A stretch of 63,533 nt of DNA from Bryobacterales bacterium. GTDB lineage: Bacteria > Acidobacteriota > Terriglobia > Bryobacterales > Bryobacteraceae. Of the stretch, positions 25,108 to 33,325 are shown one piece after another; positions within the stretch are counted from its first letter, which is position 1, and every line of letters begins with the position of its first letter. A model generated the notes under the pieces. It was not told where the DNA came from. It worked only from the letters and a program-made list of their open reading frames with translations, and did not search any database. The translations under genes were made by a program, and so were the position numbers. Where the stretch lies: the NCBI GenBank assembly GCA_003135055.1, contig PLDF01000210.1:1-63533 (forward strand). The letters run 5' to 3'.

Positions 25108-26144
25108 GACCGCTCCCTTACGGTCGCAGCTCCGATTGTGATCGCAGCTTGCGTCACCCGATCCACGCTAACGCGCGTCATGCACCGATGGTCGATGGGG
25201 CATTCGCGCAGCAGGCATGGGCTGCACTCGGCGTGCTCGCGCACAATGCGGGAGTTCAGCCCGGTTGGCCCGGTAGTGGAGTCGTCGGTGGCTCCGAACA
25301 CGGCCACGGTTGGCACGCCGAGCGCCGAGGCGATATGCATGGCGCCCGAATCGTTGGTCACGAAAACGCGGCAGGCAGCCGCCAGATCGATGAATTCGGA
25401 CAACGACGTTTCGCCCGCGAGATTCCGCGCCTCAGTTCCGGCCGCTCGAATCGACCCGGTGACCGCTTCGCACAGTTGCCGCTCCGCCGCGGACCCGAAT
25501 ACCAACACCGCCGTCTCATTCGCGCCCGCCAGCCGCGCCGCCACTTCCGCAAATCGCTCCGGCAACCAGCGCTTGGCGTTGCCATAGGCCGCTCCGGGGC
25601 TGATACCGATGGGCGGCTTGTGAATCCCCATCTCGCGCAACCGCTGCGCGCCGCATTCACGCGCGGCGTCGGCGCCGCCGAGCGAAATGGCTGGCGTAGT
25701 GGGAAAGCGCTCCAGCATTCCCGCGCGGCGCAGCAGCTCCAGATAATAGAAACGCTCGTGCCGCGGAATGTCGCCCGGCTCGGGTACGGCGATCGCGCGC
25801 GTCAGCAGGAACCCGCGCCCATCGCGCCGGTAGCCGATGCGTTCCGGGATGCCGGCCATCCACGCCATCAGCGCGGCGTCGAAGGCATTCTGCAGCAGAA
25901 TCGCGCCGTCGAAGCGCTCTCTCCGCAGGCGCGCGGCGAAGGCGCGCTTGTCGCCGAAGGTCTTGGCGGTATACGGAATCACGCGGTCGATGGACTTTTC
26001 CCGCGCATACAAATCGGCCACCCACGGCTTGGCCACCACCGCCAGATGCGCCTGCGGAAACACGCCGCGAATGGCGCGGATGGCGGGCAGCGACATCACC
26101 GCGTCACCCAACCAGTTGGTGGCGCGCACCATGACCCGCGACAT
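25104..26144 (-). CDS. waaF: Heptosyltransferase II
   Basis: A roughly 346-residue GT9 enzyme starting MSRVMVRATNWLGDAVMSLP, the WaaF hallmark, with RRERFDGAILLQNAFDAALM, the phosphate-binding GISPGAAYGNAKRWLPERFA and VFVTNDSGAMHIASALGVPT, and the WaaF-type carboxy terminus CSPCLLRECPIDHRCM. It transfers heptose II to the lipopolysaccharide core. A GTG start at 26165 is also open; I prefer the ATG at 26144 because family proteins begin there. It is the first gene of the minus-strand LPS group and is divergent from the 26245 gene. Confidence 0.92.
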   Translation of the reverse strand: MSRVMVRATNWLGDAVMSLPAIRAIRGVFPQAHLAVVAKPWVADLYAREKSIDRVIPYTAKTFGDKRAFAARLRRERFDGAILLQNAFDAALMAWMAGIPERIGYRRDGRGFLLTRAIAVPEPGDIPRHERFYYLELLRRAGMLERFPTTPAISLGGADAARECGAQRLREMGIHKPPIGISPGAAYGNAKRWLPERFAEVAARLAGANETAVLVFGSAAERQLCEAVTGSIRAAGTEARNLAGETSLSEFIDLAAACRVFVTNDSGAMHIASALGVPTVAVFGATDDSTTGPTGLNSRIVREHAECSPCLLRECPIDHRCMTRVSVDRVTQAAITIGAATVRERS

Positions 26145-26244
26145 CGACGAGGGATTGAACTCCACTTACCTACTCAGTGTAAGGCCTTGGTGGTTTCGGC
26201 TCGTTCGGATGCCCATGCGTTATCCTCAAGGCGGAGAGTTCCGC

Positions 26245-26553
26245 ATGCTGCCCGCAGCCGTTAGCCAGCGAGAGAAGATCAGGGAGGAAGTGCGGGAGGT
26301 TGAGGCCGCGCTTAGGCCCGATGTTGTGAGTATCCGGTACAACATAGGCGAGGACTGGGCCGACAGGTGGGCCATATTCTTCCGGATCGTCCTGTCGGAC
26401 GATGCCGCAAAGAATCGCCTGCGCCAGGTGGCGAACAATGTGGAGTGGCGTCTCGCCGAGCATTTGGATTTCGACGCCCTTGGCGTCCATGCATACCACA
26501 ACTTCAGAAGCGAATCCGAGCAGGCGGCGTCGCGGGAAGAAGCGTGGGCATAG
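26245..26553 (+). CDS. Small protein preceding HEPN-domain gene
   Basis: A 102-residue protein starting at 26245 after a GGAGAG site. It reads VREVEAALRPDVVSIRYNIG then EDWADRWAIFFRIVLSDDAA and RRLAEHLDFDALGVHAYHNF-type sequence (exact: WRLAEHLDFDALGVHAYHNF). The acidic residues and the length are compatible with a minimal nucleotidyltransferase-like partner of HEPN proteins, but no GSxxxxD motif is present, so that is not claimed. Its TAG stop is followed three bases later, in the same frame, by the ATG of the HEPN gene. The pair resembles a two-component toxin-antitoxin module. Confidence 0.7.
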   Translation: MLPAAVSQREKIREEVREVEAALRPDVVSIRYNIGEDWADRWAIFFRIVLSDDAAKNRLRQVANNVEWRLAEHLDFDALGVHAYHNFRSESEQAASREEAWA

Positions 26554-26556
26554 GAG

Positions 26557-27022
26557 ATGGCGTATGCAGACGACCTGTTGAAAGATGCGCGCCACCTTGC
26601 GAAACGGGGTGGAGGACACCCGAAGCAATCGAGCCTCCGCCGCGCCGTGTCCACGGCGTACTATGCGGCGTTCCACCTTCTGGTAGCGGACTTCGTCGCC
26701 AACTGGCGCACACCCGGCCAGCGCGCGCGACTCGGCAGGATGTTCGAGCACCGCAGAATGAGCGGCGCTGTATTCGAGGCAGGCAATAAGCGCAATCCGA
26801 CCCCGATTGAAGCCGACATCAAGACCCTTATCGAAAAATTCGCCCAACTGCAATAAGGATCGGAACGAGGCGGACTACAACGTCGCCACGATTTGGTTCT
26901 ATACCGACGTGGTCCGTAGCCTCGACCTCGCGGATGAGGTATTCACAATCTGGCGGCGGATTCGGAAAGAAAAGTTCGCGCAGCATCACCTGATGTCGAT
27001 GTTCGGGGCGCGGCAGAATTAG
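26557..27022 (+). pseudogene. HEPN-domain (UPF0332-like) protein, frameshifted
   Basis: The first open part (26557-26856) reads DDLLKDARHLAKRGGG then SLRRAVSTAYYAAFHLLVAD, a typical HEPN/UPF0332 start, and stops at TAA (26854-26856). Skipping one base at about 26854 restores QLQKDRNEADYNVATIWFYT then DVVRSLDLADEVFTIWRRIR, the normal HEPN second half, up to 27022. The intact protein would have about 154 residues. HEPN proteins are often RNases paired with an antitoxin; the upstream gene is the obvious partner. Either a single-base insertion inactivated it, or the base is a sequencing error. Confidence 0.75.
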
Positions 27023-27252
27023 AAGCCGCTGTATCCGGCGTGAGCGCGAGTGTTGGATGTGGCATTCCGCCCGAGCACGGGATCGAACTGCCGAGCGGCA
27101 AATTCCCTTGGCCGCTGCGCTTGCTCGGTCAGGTGTAAACTACCCGGCCACAACTGCGAAAGACAGGCTGCACGGCTTCGATGGCGCCGCCGTTTTTGCA
27201 GGAAATCGGCGATGCGGGCATAAACGCTGCAACGGCTATGCCACCATAAAGC

Positions 27253-28554
27253 ATGTCCAAAGCATCTCTCTTTGCGCTGGCATTCGCCTGTTTCCTGCGA
27301 GCCGAGACGCATTCCCTGACGCTCCGCCAAACCGTGGAACTGGCCCTCAAACAGAATCCCGAAATCGCCATGGCGCGTCTGGACCAGGAGAAAGCGCAGC
27401 TAGGAATTCGATTGGCGCACGGCCCCTTCACGCCTCGCGTCACAGCCGGCAGCGGACTCGCTTACAGCGACGGATTTCCAGTGAGTATCGCGGGCTCCGC
27501 GCCCAGCGTGGCCCAAGCGGTCACCACGCTCGACATCTTCAACCGCCAGCAGTCTCTGCTGGTGGCGCAGGCAAAGGAAGACGCACGGGGGTCGGGGTTC
27601 GCCACCGCCAATAAGCGCGACGAAGCCGCATACCGCGTGGCCGCGCTATACCTGGACGCGGAGCGGGCCGTGCGGTTGAGCGAGTTGGCGCGCAAAGATA
27701 TCGAGAGCCGGCAGCGCGTGCTCGCCGCCATCCAGGCGCAAGTGCAGGAAGGCCGCGCGCTGCCGCTGGCGCAAAAGCAGGCCGAACTCGCTATCGCGCA
27801 GGCCCGTCAGACCACGCTCGATCTGGAAGATCTGCGCGATGCGGCCGAAACCTCGCTCGCGGTGGCGCTCGGCTACCCCGCCGAGGACCGCGTGCAGCCG
27901 GCGCAAGAAGAGCGCGCCGCGCCACCGCTGCCAACCTCCGTGGACGAGGCCATCGAAACCGCGCTCGCATCCAATAAGGAGTTGCGCCAGTTGCAATCGC
28001 AGTCGGCGTCGAAGCAACTCGAGATCCGCGGCGACAAGGCCGCCCGCTGGCCGCGCATCGATCTGCTGGCGCAATACACCATGCTCGCCAAATTCAATAA
28101 CTACGCCGAGTTTTTCAACAAATTCCAGCGCAACAACGGGCAGATCGGGATGTCTTTTCAGGTGCCGATTTTTGCCGGCGCGAGCATTGGCGCGCAAGTG
28201 GCGCAGGCGGAGATCGACATCGACCATCTCAAAATTGAGATGGCCAACACGCGCAACCGCATCGCCGCCGATTTGCAACGATCGTTCCGCGACGCCACCA
28301 GGTCGCAGAGTGCGGCCGAGGTGGCGCGGCTCGATCTTGAAGTGGCGCGCGAGCAGGTTTCCGTGGATCTGGCGCAGATGCAGGAAGGGCGCCTTCCGAT
28401 GCGCGAATTGGAAGAGGCGCGCGTGGCGGAGAACGCCAAGTGGATCGCCCTCTACGACGCGCAATACGCGCTGGAGAAGGCGCGCTGGAACGTGCTGCGG
28501 CTAACCGGGCAGCTCACGGCAGGCGTGGAACAGCTTCCGGAGCGGAAGCAGTAG
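27253..28554 (+). CDS. TolC-family outer membrane efflux protein
   Basis: A 433-residue protein with a short signal sequence (ASLFALAFACFLRA). It has the two TolC repeats, first LTLRQTVELALKQNPEIAMA and second LPTSVDEAIETALASNKELR, long coiled-coil helices, and the beta-barrel segments typical of OEP domains (IGMSFQVPIFAGASIGAQVA). It should form the outer membrane channel of an efflux pump or type I exporter. No inner-membrane pump or adaptor gene is nearby, so its partners are encoded elsewhere. A palindromic repeat follows its stop codon. Confidence 0.92.
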   Translation: MSKASLFALAFACFLRAETHSLTLRQTVELALKQNPEIAMARLDQEKAQLGIRLAHGPFTPRVTAGSGLAYSDGFPVSIAGSAPSVAQAVTTLDIFNRQQSLLVAQAKEDARGSGFATANKRDEAAYRVAALYLDAERAVRLSELARKDIESRQRVLAAIQAQVQEGRALPLAQKQAELAIAQARQTTLDLEDLRDAAETSLAVALGYPAEDRVQPAQEERAAPPLPTSVDEAIETALASNKELRQLQSQSASKQLEIRGDKAARWPRIDLLAQYTMLAKFNNYAEFFNKFQRNNGQIGMSFQVPIFAGASIGAQVAQAEIDIDHLKIEMANTRNRIAADLQRSFRDATRSQSAAEVARLDLEVAREQVSVDLAQMQEGRLPMRELEEARVAENAKWIALYDAQYALEKARWNVLRLTGQLTAGVEQLPERKQ

Positions 28555-28562
28555 TACGATGT

Positions 28563-28646
28563 AGGACAGGGCCTCCCGGCCTGTCAAAGGTTAACGGTGG
28601 TCAAGCGCATTCGGCAAACCGGAAAGACAGGCCAGGAGGCCTGTCC
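28563..28646. repeat. Inverted GGACAGGCCTCCTGGCCTGTCC repeats
   Basis: GGACAGGGCCTCCCGGCCTG (28564-28583) and GACAGGCCAGGAGGCCTGTC (28624-28643) are palindromic copies of one element; further copies are at about 50626-50646 and, degenerate, 53022-53046. The block contains AGGAGG, which may serve the next gene at 28651. Confidence 0.75.
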
Positions 28647-28650
28647 GACT

Positions 28651-29409
28651 ATGGCGCCTCCGCTCCGGGCTCTGCTGGCGAATCTCATCGACTACGCGGG
28701 CCTGTATCCGCCCGCCGCCCTGCCGCTGCGAATCGTGCTGGAGCGCTATCGCGGGTTCCTGGCTTCACCGGACGCGTGGATTTTGAACCGCCTGGTGCTG
28801 CCCTTGGCGAAGCTCCGGGAGGCGTCTATGGAAAACAATTGGCGCATCACGGCGCTGGTGGACGACGAGCCTGGGCCGTTGCCGCGGCAGGTGGAAACGC
28901 TCGAAGTGAAATTGCCGCACAAACTCTCGCTGCCTACTTACTGCGAGGCGCCCATAGGCCAGATCGCCGATGCCTACATCAAAATTCGCACTGGCGGATT
29001 GACGCCCGAAGCCATCCCCAGCGCCGATGAGATCGCGGATTTTCTGTGCGATGCGGCGGCGCGCCGTCTGCCTTTCAAGGCGACCGCCGGGCTGCACCAT
29101 CCGCTGCGCTCGCTGCGTCCGCTGACTTACGCGCAGGATAGTCCGCAAGCCATGATGCACGGGTTCTTGAATGTCTTTCTGGCTGCGGCGTTTGCGTGGC
29201 ACGGGACCAAGCGCGGAGTGATTCTGGAAATCCTGAACGAAACCGAAGCGGGCGCATTCGAATTCGGCGAGAAGGCTATCGCGTGGGGCGGACACAGGCT
29301 CAGCACGCAGCAGATCTCCGAGGCGCGGCGCGATTTCGCGCACAGCTTCGGGTCGTGCTCGTTCGAGGAGCCGGTGACAGACTTGCGCGAGCTGGATCTG
29401 CTGCCATGA
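28651..29409 (+). CDS. Hypothetical protein upstream of fumarylacetoacetase
   Basis: A 252-residue soluble protein of unknown function. It begins LRALLANLIDYAGLYPPAAL then PLRIVLERYRGFLASPDAWI, a pattern typical of conserved acidobacterial proteins found next to fumarylacetoacetase, and has a central TAGLHHPLR segment and EKAIAWGGHRLSTQQISEAR near the end. The stop codon overlaps the next start (ATGA at 29406), so the two genes are almost certainly an operon. A role in tyrosine/homogentisate catabolism is suggested by this context only. Confidence 0.8.
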   Translation: MAPPLRALLANLIDYAGLYPPAALPLRIVLERYRGFLASPDAWILNRLVLPLAKLREASMENNWRITALVDDEPGPLPRQVETLEVKLPHKLSLPTYCEAPIGQIADAYIKIRTGGLTPEAIPSADEIADFLCDAAARRLPFKATAGLHHPLRSLRPLTYAQDSPQAMMHGFLNVFLAAAFAWHGTKRGVILEILNETEAGAFEFGEKAIAWGGHRLSTQQISEARRDFAHSFGSCSFEEPVTDLRELDLLP

Positions 29410-30728
29410 CGGACGAACCGCGCGGTCACACGAGCGACGGACGGTCCCTGGCGGGAGAGTCTCCGGCGCCGGAAACCGACGCGGGCGCGGGTCAAGAGAG
29501 CCGGCTGAAACCCGGCTGCAGCCAGGATTGGCTGCCCCACAAAGAGTCTTGGGTGGAATCCGCCAACGATCCTGCTACGGATTTCCCCATTCAGAATTTG
29601 CCCTTCGCTATGTTCGAACGCGATGGCAACGCCCGGCTCGGCGTTGGCATTGGGGACCGGATTCTCGATGCTACGGCGGCCTTTGGCATCGGCTGCATGA
29701 AGGACGTGATGGCGATGCGGCGGGGTTCGCGTGCGGAGCTACGCTCCCGCATCGGCGCCCTGCTGGCCCAGCACACGGCGGGCGCCGAATCGCTGCTCAC
29801 GCCGATGGCCGCCGCGCGCCTGCTGCTGCCGTGCGAGATCGGCGATTATTCCGATTTCTATGCGTCGATTCATCACGCGACCAATGCCGGCACGATGTTC
29901 CGTCCCGACAATCCGCTGCTGCCCAACTACAAGTGGCTGCCGGTGGGGTATCACGGGCGGGCATCGTCGATCGTGGTGAGCGGCACGCCCGTGCGGCGGC
30001 CTCTCGGGCAGACCGTGGAGAATCCGGCGGGCCCGCCGTCGTTCGGGCCCAGCCGGCGATTGGATTACGAAGTAGAACTGGGCGCGTTCCTCGGTCCGGG
30101 AAACGCAATGGGCGAAGCGATTCCCGCGGCGGAGGCGTTCGACCATTTGTTCGGCGTATGCCTGCTCAACGATTGGTCGGCGCGCGATATTCAGACGTGG
30201 GAGTACCAGCCTCTGGGGCCGTTCCTGGCGAAGAGTTTCGCCACGTCAATTTCCCCGTGGGTGGTTACGATGGAGGCGCTGGAGCCGTTCCGCTGCGCAG
30301 CCGAGGCACGGCCCGAAGGGGACCCGCAGCCGCTGCCGTATCTGCAAACCGGCGGCAATGACGCGTTGCGTATCACTCTTGAAGTTTGGCTGCGCACGGC
30401 GCGTTCGGAACCGGTACGAATCAGCCGCGGCAACTTCGCATCCATGTATTGGACGCTGGCGCAGATGGTGGCTCATCACGCATCGAACGGCTGCCCCTTG
30501 AAGCCCGGCGATTTGATTGGCAGCGGGACGGTATCGGGACCCGAGAAGGAAAATCGCGGGTGCCTGTTGGAACTTACGTGGCGTGGAACGGAACCGCTGC
30601 AGTTGCCGTCGGGCGAGACGCGCCGTTTTCTGGAAGACGGCGACGAGGTGATTCTGCGCGGCTATTGCGAGGCGCCGGGCTTGCGGCGGATCGGGTTCGG
30701 GGAATGCCGCGGCGCCGTGACGGCGTAG
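29406..30728 (+). CDS. fahA: Fumarylacetoacetase
   Basis: A fumarylacetoacetate hydrolase of about 440 residues, catalysing the last step of tyrosine breakdown to fumarate and acetoacetate. The family core is clear: DFPIQNLPFAMFE at the start of the SH3-like domain, WLPVGYHGRASSIVVSGTPV, RRLDYEVELGAFLGPGNAMG with metal-binding Glu, then CLLNDWSARDIQTWEYQPLG and GCPLKPGDLIGSGTVSGPEK. The first roughly 50 codons after 29406 are unlike the family and overlap a repeat-like stretch, so translation may begin nearer 29550. Other tyrosine-catabolism genes are absent from the window. Confidence 0.92.
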   Translation: MTDEPRGHTSDGRSLAGESPAPETDAGAGQESRLKPGCSQDWLPHKESWVESANDPATDFPIQNLPFAMFERDGNARLGVGIGDRILDATAAFGIGCMKDVMAMRRGSRAELRSRIGALLAQHTAGAESLLTPMAAARLLLPCEIGDYSDFYASIHHATNAGTMFRPDNPLLPNYKWLPVGYHGRASSIVVSGTPVRRPLGQTVENPAGPPSFGPSRRLDYEVELGAFLGPGNAMGEAIPAAEAFDHLFGVCLLNDWSARDIQTWEYQPLGPFLAKSFATSISPWVVTMEALEPFRCAAEARPEGDPQPLPYLQTGGNDALRITLEVWLRTARSEPVRISRGNFASMYWTLAQMVAHHASNGCPLKPGDLIGSGTVSGPEKENRGCLLELTWRGTEPLQLPSGETRRFLEDGDEVILRGYCEAPGLRRIGFGECRGAVTA

Positions 30729-30852
30729 CGCCGACGATCTTGCGGCCGGTGTCTGACTCGCGATTGATCACATCTGCGTTCCGGCCTATTCGAATCGCGC
30801 AGCCGAGCGGGAAAATCAGCCTCGCCGGGCTTCGCGTGCCAAGCCCTCGTGT

Positions 30853-31002
30853 ATGAGCAAGGCGCGGGGATCGAGCCTGGCCGCGAAGATGAATCGGAAG
30901 ACCAGTGTGCAGATCGCGATTCGCTTGCCTGAAGCCGATCTGACCCAGGCGCGAAGGCTGGCTGAGCGCAAGGGACTTGGTTATCAGACCGCGCCTTCCT
31001 GA
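30853..31002 (+). pseudogene. CopG/BrnA-type antitoxin, truncated
   Basis: A 49-codon ORF reads KTSVQIAIRLPEADLTQARR then LAERKGLGYQT, the ribbon-helix-helix core of antitoxins that pair with BrnT toxins, and then runs off family sequence at about 30990 into APS-stop. The usual carboxy-terminal YLKMLLHEAL is missing. It faces the start of a second antitoxin gene on the other strand. Confidence 0.65.
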
Positions 31003-31034
31003 TCGTTGCGCTCACTCCTCTTGCGCTTTTTCAT
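30984..31034 (-). pseudogene. Start of a second antitoxin gene (remnant)
   Basis: A 16-codon ORF (MKKRKRSERNDQEGAV) begins with an ATG that overlaps the TGA of the BrnT-like remnant in the ATGA pattern usual for toxin-antitoxin operons. It ends after about 50 bases where the sequence merges with the opposing antitoxin fragment. Confidence 0.45.
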
Positions 31035-31276
31035 GTGCGATCATCGCGTCGTCGGCCGGCGTCGAGGCCATAGGCCGTCACCACTCGCAAATTTTCGCCG
31101 CGCTCCGTCCACGACCACAGCAAGCAGGCGGCGCATGGGTTTCGCCGTAATGCACGAATCGGAGTTCTCCCTCAACGTCTTGCTCATAGACGGGAATCGG
31201 ATCGTCGGGAGCGCCTGCTCACGCTTCTCCGATGCGCCCGGATTTTGCGGAGGTTGTCCCGGTCTCATTCGAACAT
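31031..31276 (-). pseudogene. BrnT-like toxin remnant
   Basis: Joining frames gives MFE-stop-DRDNLRKIRAHR, then DDPIPVYEQDVEGELRFVHY and GETHA, then RLLAVVWTERGENLRVVTAY and GLDAGRRRDDRT. This matches BrnT-type toxins in order and length. The fourth codon is TGA where the family has Trp, and there are at least two frame changes, so it is dead. The gene ends in ATGA with the start of an antitoxin-like ORF. Confidence 0.65.
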
Positions 31277-31388
31277 CGTAACTTTGATTGCATATGCAAT
31301 GCATCGACACGCCGCGCGGATCTGGAATTGGATTACTGCGGGGCGAAGGTTTCGCCGGCCCGCAGACCTCACAGACTCCGAGGAAGAT

Positions 31389-31434
31389 GCATTCACACGA
31401 TTGTGAACGCTGCGCGCATGAGTGCGTGCGCCAC
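31389..31434. repeat. Double-hairpin repeat, copy C
   Basis: ATTCACACGATTGTGAACGC plus TGCGCGCATGAGTGCGTGCG then CCAC, same orientation as copies A and B. It is 18 bases 3' of the minus-strand LarA-like gene. Confidence 0.9.
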
Positions 31435-31451
31435 GACGCCCGTTCTAACTG

Positions 31452-32867
31452 CTAGCCGTCGAGCTCGATTTCCTGGTGCTGCATGCCGGCGTACGGGTAA
31501 ACCGCCACCTTCGGATCGCCGGGATGGAGTTCCTTCAGCTTGGCGATCACGTCCGGCCACTTATCGCAGAAGAACGTGCCCGTGCGGTAGTTGTTCTTCA
31601 GGTTCCGGGTCAGATACTGCGAGTAGACGATCATGTTGCCCTGTACCGCCTGCGGAGCGGCGCCGCCGCGGCCCAGGCCGCCGACGCGCCGGGCGGTCAG
31701 ATCGAATTGCGTCGTCCCGGAGCGACCAGCGAGCCGATTGTTGAGATAGTGGATCGGGTCGAGACCCAGCGGATGCTGCACGATCAGAACTCCGGTGCCG
31801 CCGGGGCGCCGCGAGTAGTTGATCCAGAGTCCGCCGTGGAACGCCTGCGCGTTCTGCGGATAAGCGTTGGCCACTACGATGTCGGCATCCTTGAAGGTGG
31901 GCGTACAGTAGGTTTTGGCCGCCACGCGGACGCCGGCGTGGTGCGCGTCCACGATGTCGCCGCCCCAGATCTGCGTAGGCCGCAGGCGATCGTTATATAG
32001 GATCTGGACCGTGTAATCGACCTTGGCCATCCTGGCCGCCTCGATCATATCGAGGCGCATATCGTTCTTGAAGATCTTCACCGGGCCGGTGGTGCGGACC
32101 TTGGTGAGAATCTGCGTGTGGTTGTATTCCACCGTGGGCAGCGCGGCAAGGCCGGGGAGGATTGCCTTGGCGCCGCCGCCGTATCCGGCGTCCTGGTGGA
32201 CTTTGACGCCGCTGATGCAAATCTTCAGGTCCGCGCCGAGGAAGGTCTGGTTCAGCAGAATCTTGTTGCCGCGAGTGGTAGCGCCCACTTCCTTGACGTT
32301 ATCGAACGCGTCGTGGTTGAGCCAGGCGTAGTTCCTGGCGATCTCCGGTCCCAGCTTGCGGCCCACCTCTTCCTGCGTCATGGCCCGGTGCGTGCCGAAG
32401 GACCCGATAAACAAAATGTTCTCGTCCTTGACGCCGGCTTTTGCCAGCTCGGAGACCACCCACGGCGCTACCGCATAAGCCGGCGTGGTGCGCGTGAGGT
32501 CGTCGAAGCTGACCGCGACCGTCTTCTTGCCCTCCGCCAGCTCGCGCAACGACTTGGCGCCGATGGGCCGGTCGCACTGTTCGGCGATCTGCCGCGGGGT
32601 TAGCGCCGGCATGTTGTGGCCGGCCATCTCCATCACGTGGACGTCCCAGCTTTCGGGGAAATCGATGCGCTCCTCGATAAACGGGGCGCCATTCGGACCG
32701 GCGAATTCGTGGGTGGGGATGGTGACGGATTTCGCTTTGCCGTTGAGTTGCGGCACGGCCTTGGCCTGAAAGGGGCCGGCGGCCATAAGAGTGCCGATCA
32801 GGGGAACGGAGCCGAGTACGCCGGCCTGTTCGAGAAATCCTCTGCGACTGAAGCGAGAATCCGGCAT
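31452..32867 (-). CDS. Tat-exported LarA-like (lactate racemase domain) protein
   Basis: A 471-residue protein with a twin-arginine leader (SRRGFLEQAGVLGSVPLIGT). The remaining sequence follows the LarA amino-terminal domain (DUF2088): VAVSFDDLTRTTPAYAVAPW, NILFIGSFGTHRAMTQEEVG, ICISGVKVHQDAGYGGGAKA and ILPGLAALPTVEYNH. LarA itself is a cytoplasmic nickel-pincer racemase; the Tat signal places this homologue in the periplasm, so it may have another substrate. No larB, larC or larE genes are present. Copy C of the double-hairpin repeat sits just after its stop codon. Confidence 0.85.
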   Translation of the reverse strand: MPDSRFSRRGFLEQAGVLGSVPLIGTLMAAGPFQAKAVPQLNGKAKSVTIPTHEFAGPNGAPFIEERIDFPESWDVHVMEMAGHNMPALTPRQIAEQCDRPIGAKSLRELAEGKKTVAVSFDDLTRTTPAYAVAPWVVSELAKAGVKDENILFIGSFGTHRAMTQEEVGRKLGPEIARNYAWLNHDAFDNVKEVGATTRGNKILLNQTFLGADLKICISGVKVHQDAGYGGGAKAILPGLAALPTVEYNHTQILTKVRTTGPVKIFKNDMRLDMIEAARMAKVDYTVQILYNDRLRPTQIWGGDIVDAHHAGVRVAAKTYCTPTFKDADIVVANAYPQNAQAFHGGLWINYSRRPGGTGVLIVQHPLGLDPIHYLNNRLAGRSGTTQFDLTARRVGGLGRGGAAPQAVQGNMIVYSQYLTRNLKNNYRTGTFFCDKWPDVIAKLKELHPGDPKVAVYPYAGMQHQEIELDG

Positions 32868-33325
32868 GACTGATACTCCTGGCGTTTCGCACGCGGAAAC
32901 ACTGGTTGTTTTTTATCAGAACCAGCGGTGCAAGTCAATGCCGGCGAGGAGGTGGCTTGTGTGATGCCGGACTGGCAGACCCGGCTCCACGTTAGCATGG
33001 GGAGGCGCGTGGAAAGCGGAGATTTGGAGAGCGGAACGCCGGCGGCGGGTTGCTGCCGAGAGGGGAGATAGAGGCGTGGCGCAGAAGCCGTCGGCGGAAC
33101 TCGATATTTGGTGGATGGGGATTTTTTCAAAAGTGCTATGACTGAGGTTTGGGCAATCCGCGGTTTTGCGGCTGGTCTGATCGAGGCGGCGCAGTAAGAA
33201 GGTTGAGACCGCGACTTTTGACGCAGAGCCTCAGAAACCTTGAGCGCAAACAGCCGGTTCCTCAAAAAGGAAAGCAGTCAGCTCTGCGCCTCAGCGCCTC
33301 TGCGTCGAAACCGTAGCCCCGCTAA
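32868..33325. other. Intergenic region with CTCTGCG inverted repeat
   Basis: No gene is visible. The last 110 bases hold inverted arms, GACTTTTGACGCAGAGCCTC (about 33212-33231) and CTCAGCGCCTCTGCGTCGAA (about 33290-33309), a type of repeat found in many acidobacterial genomes. Confidence 0.6.
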
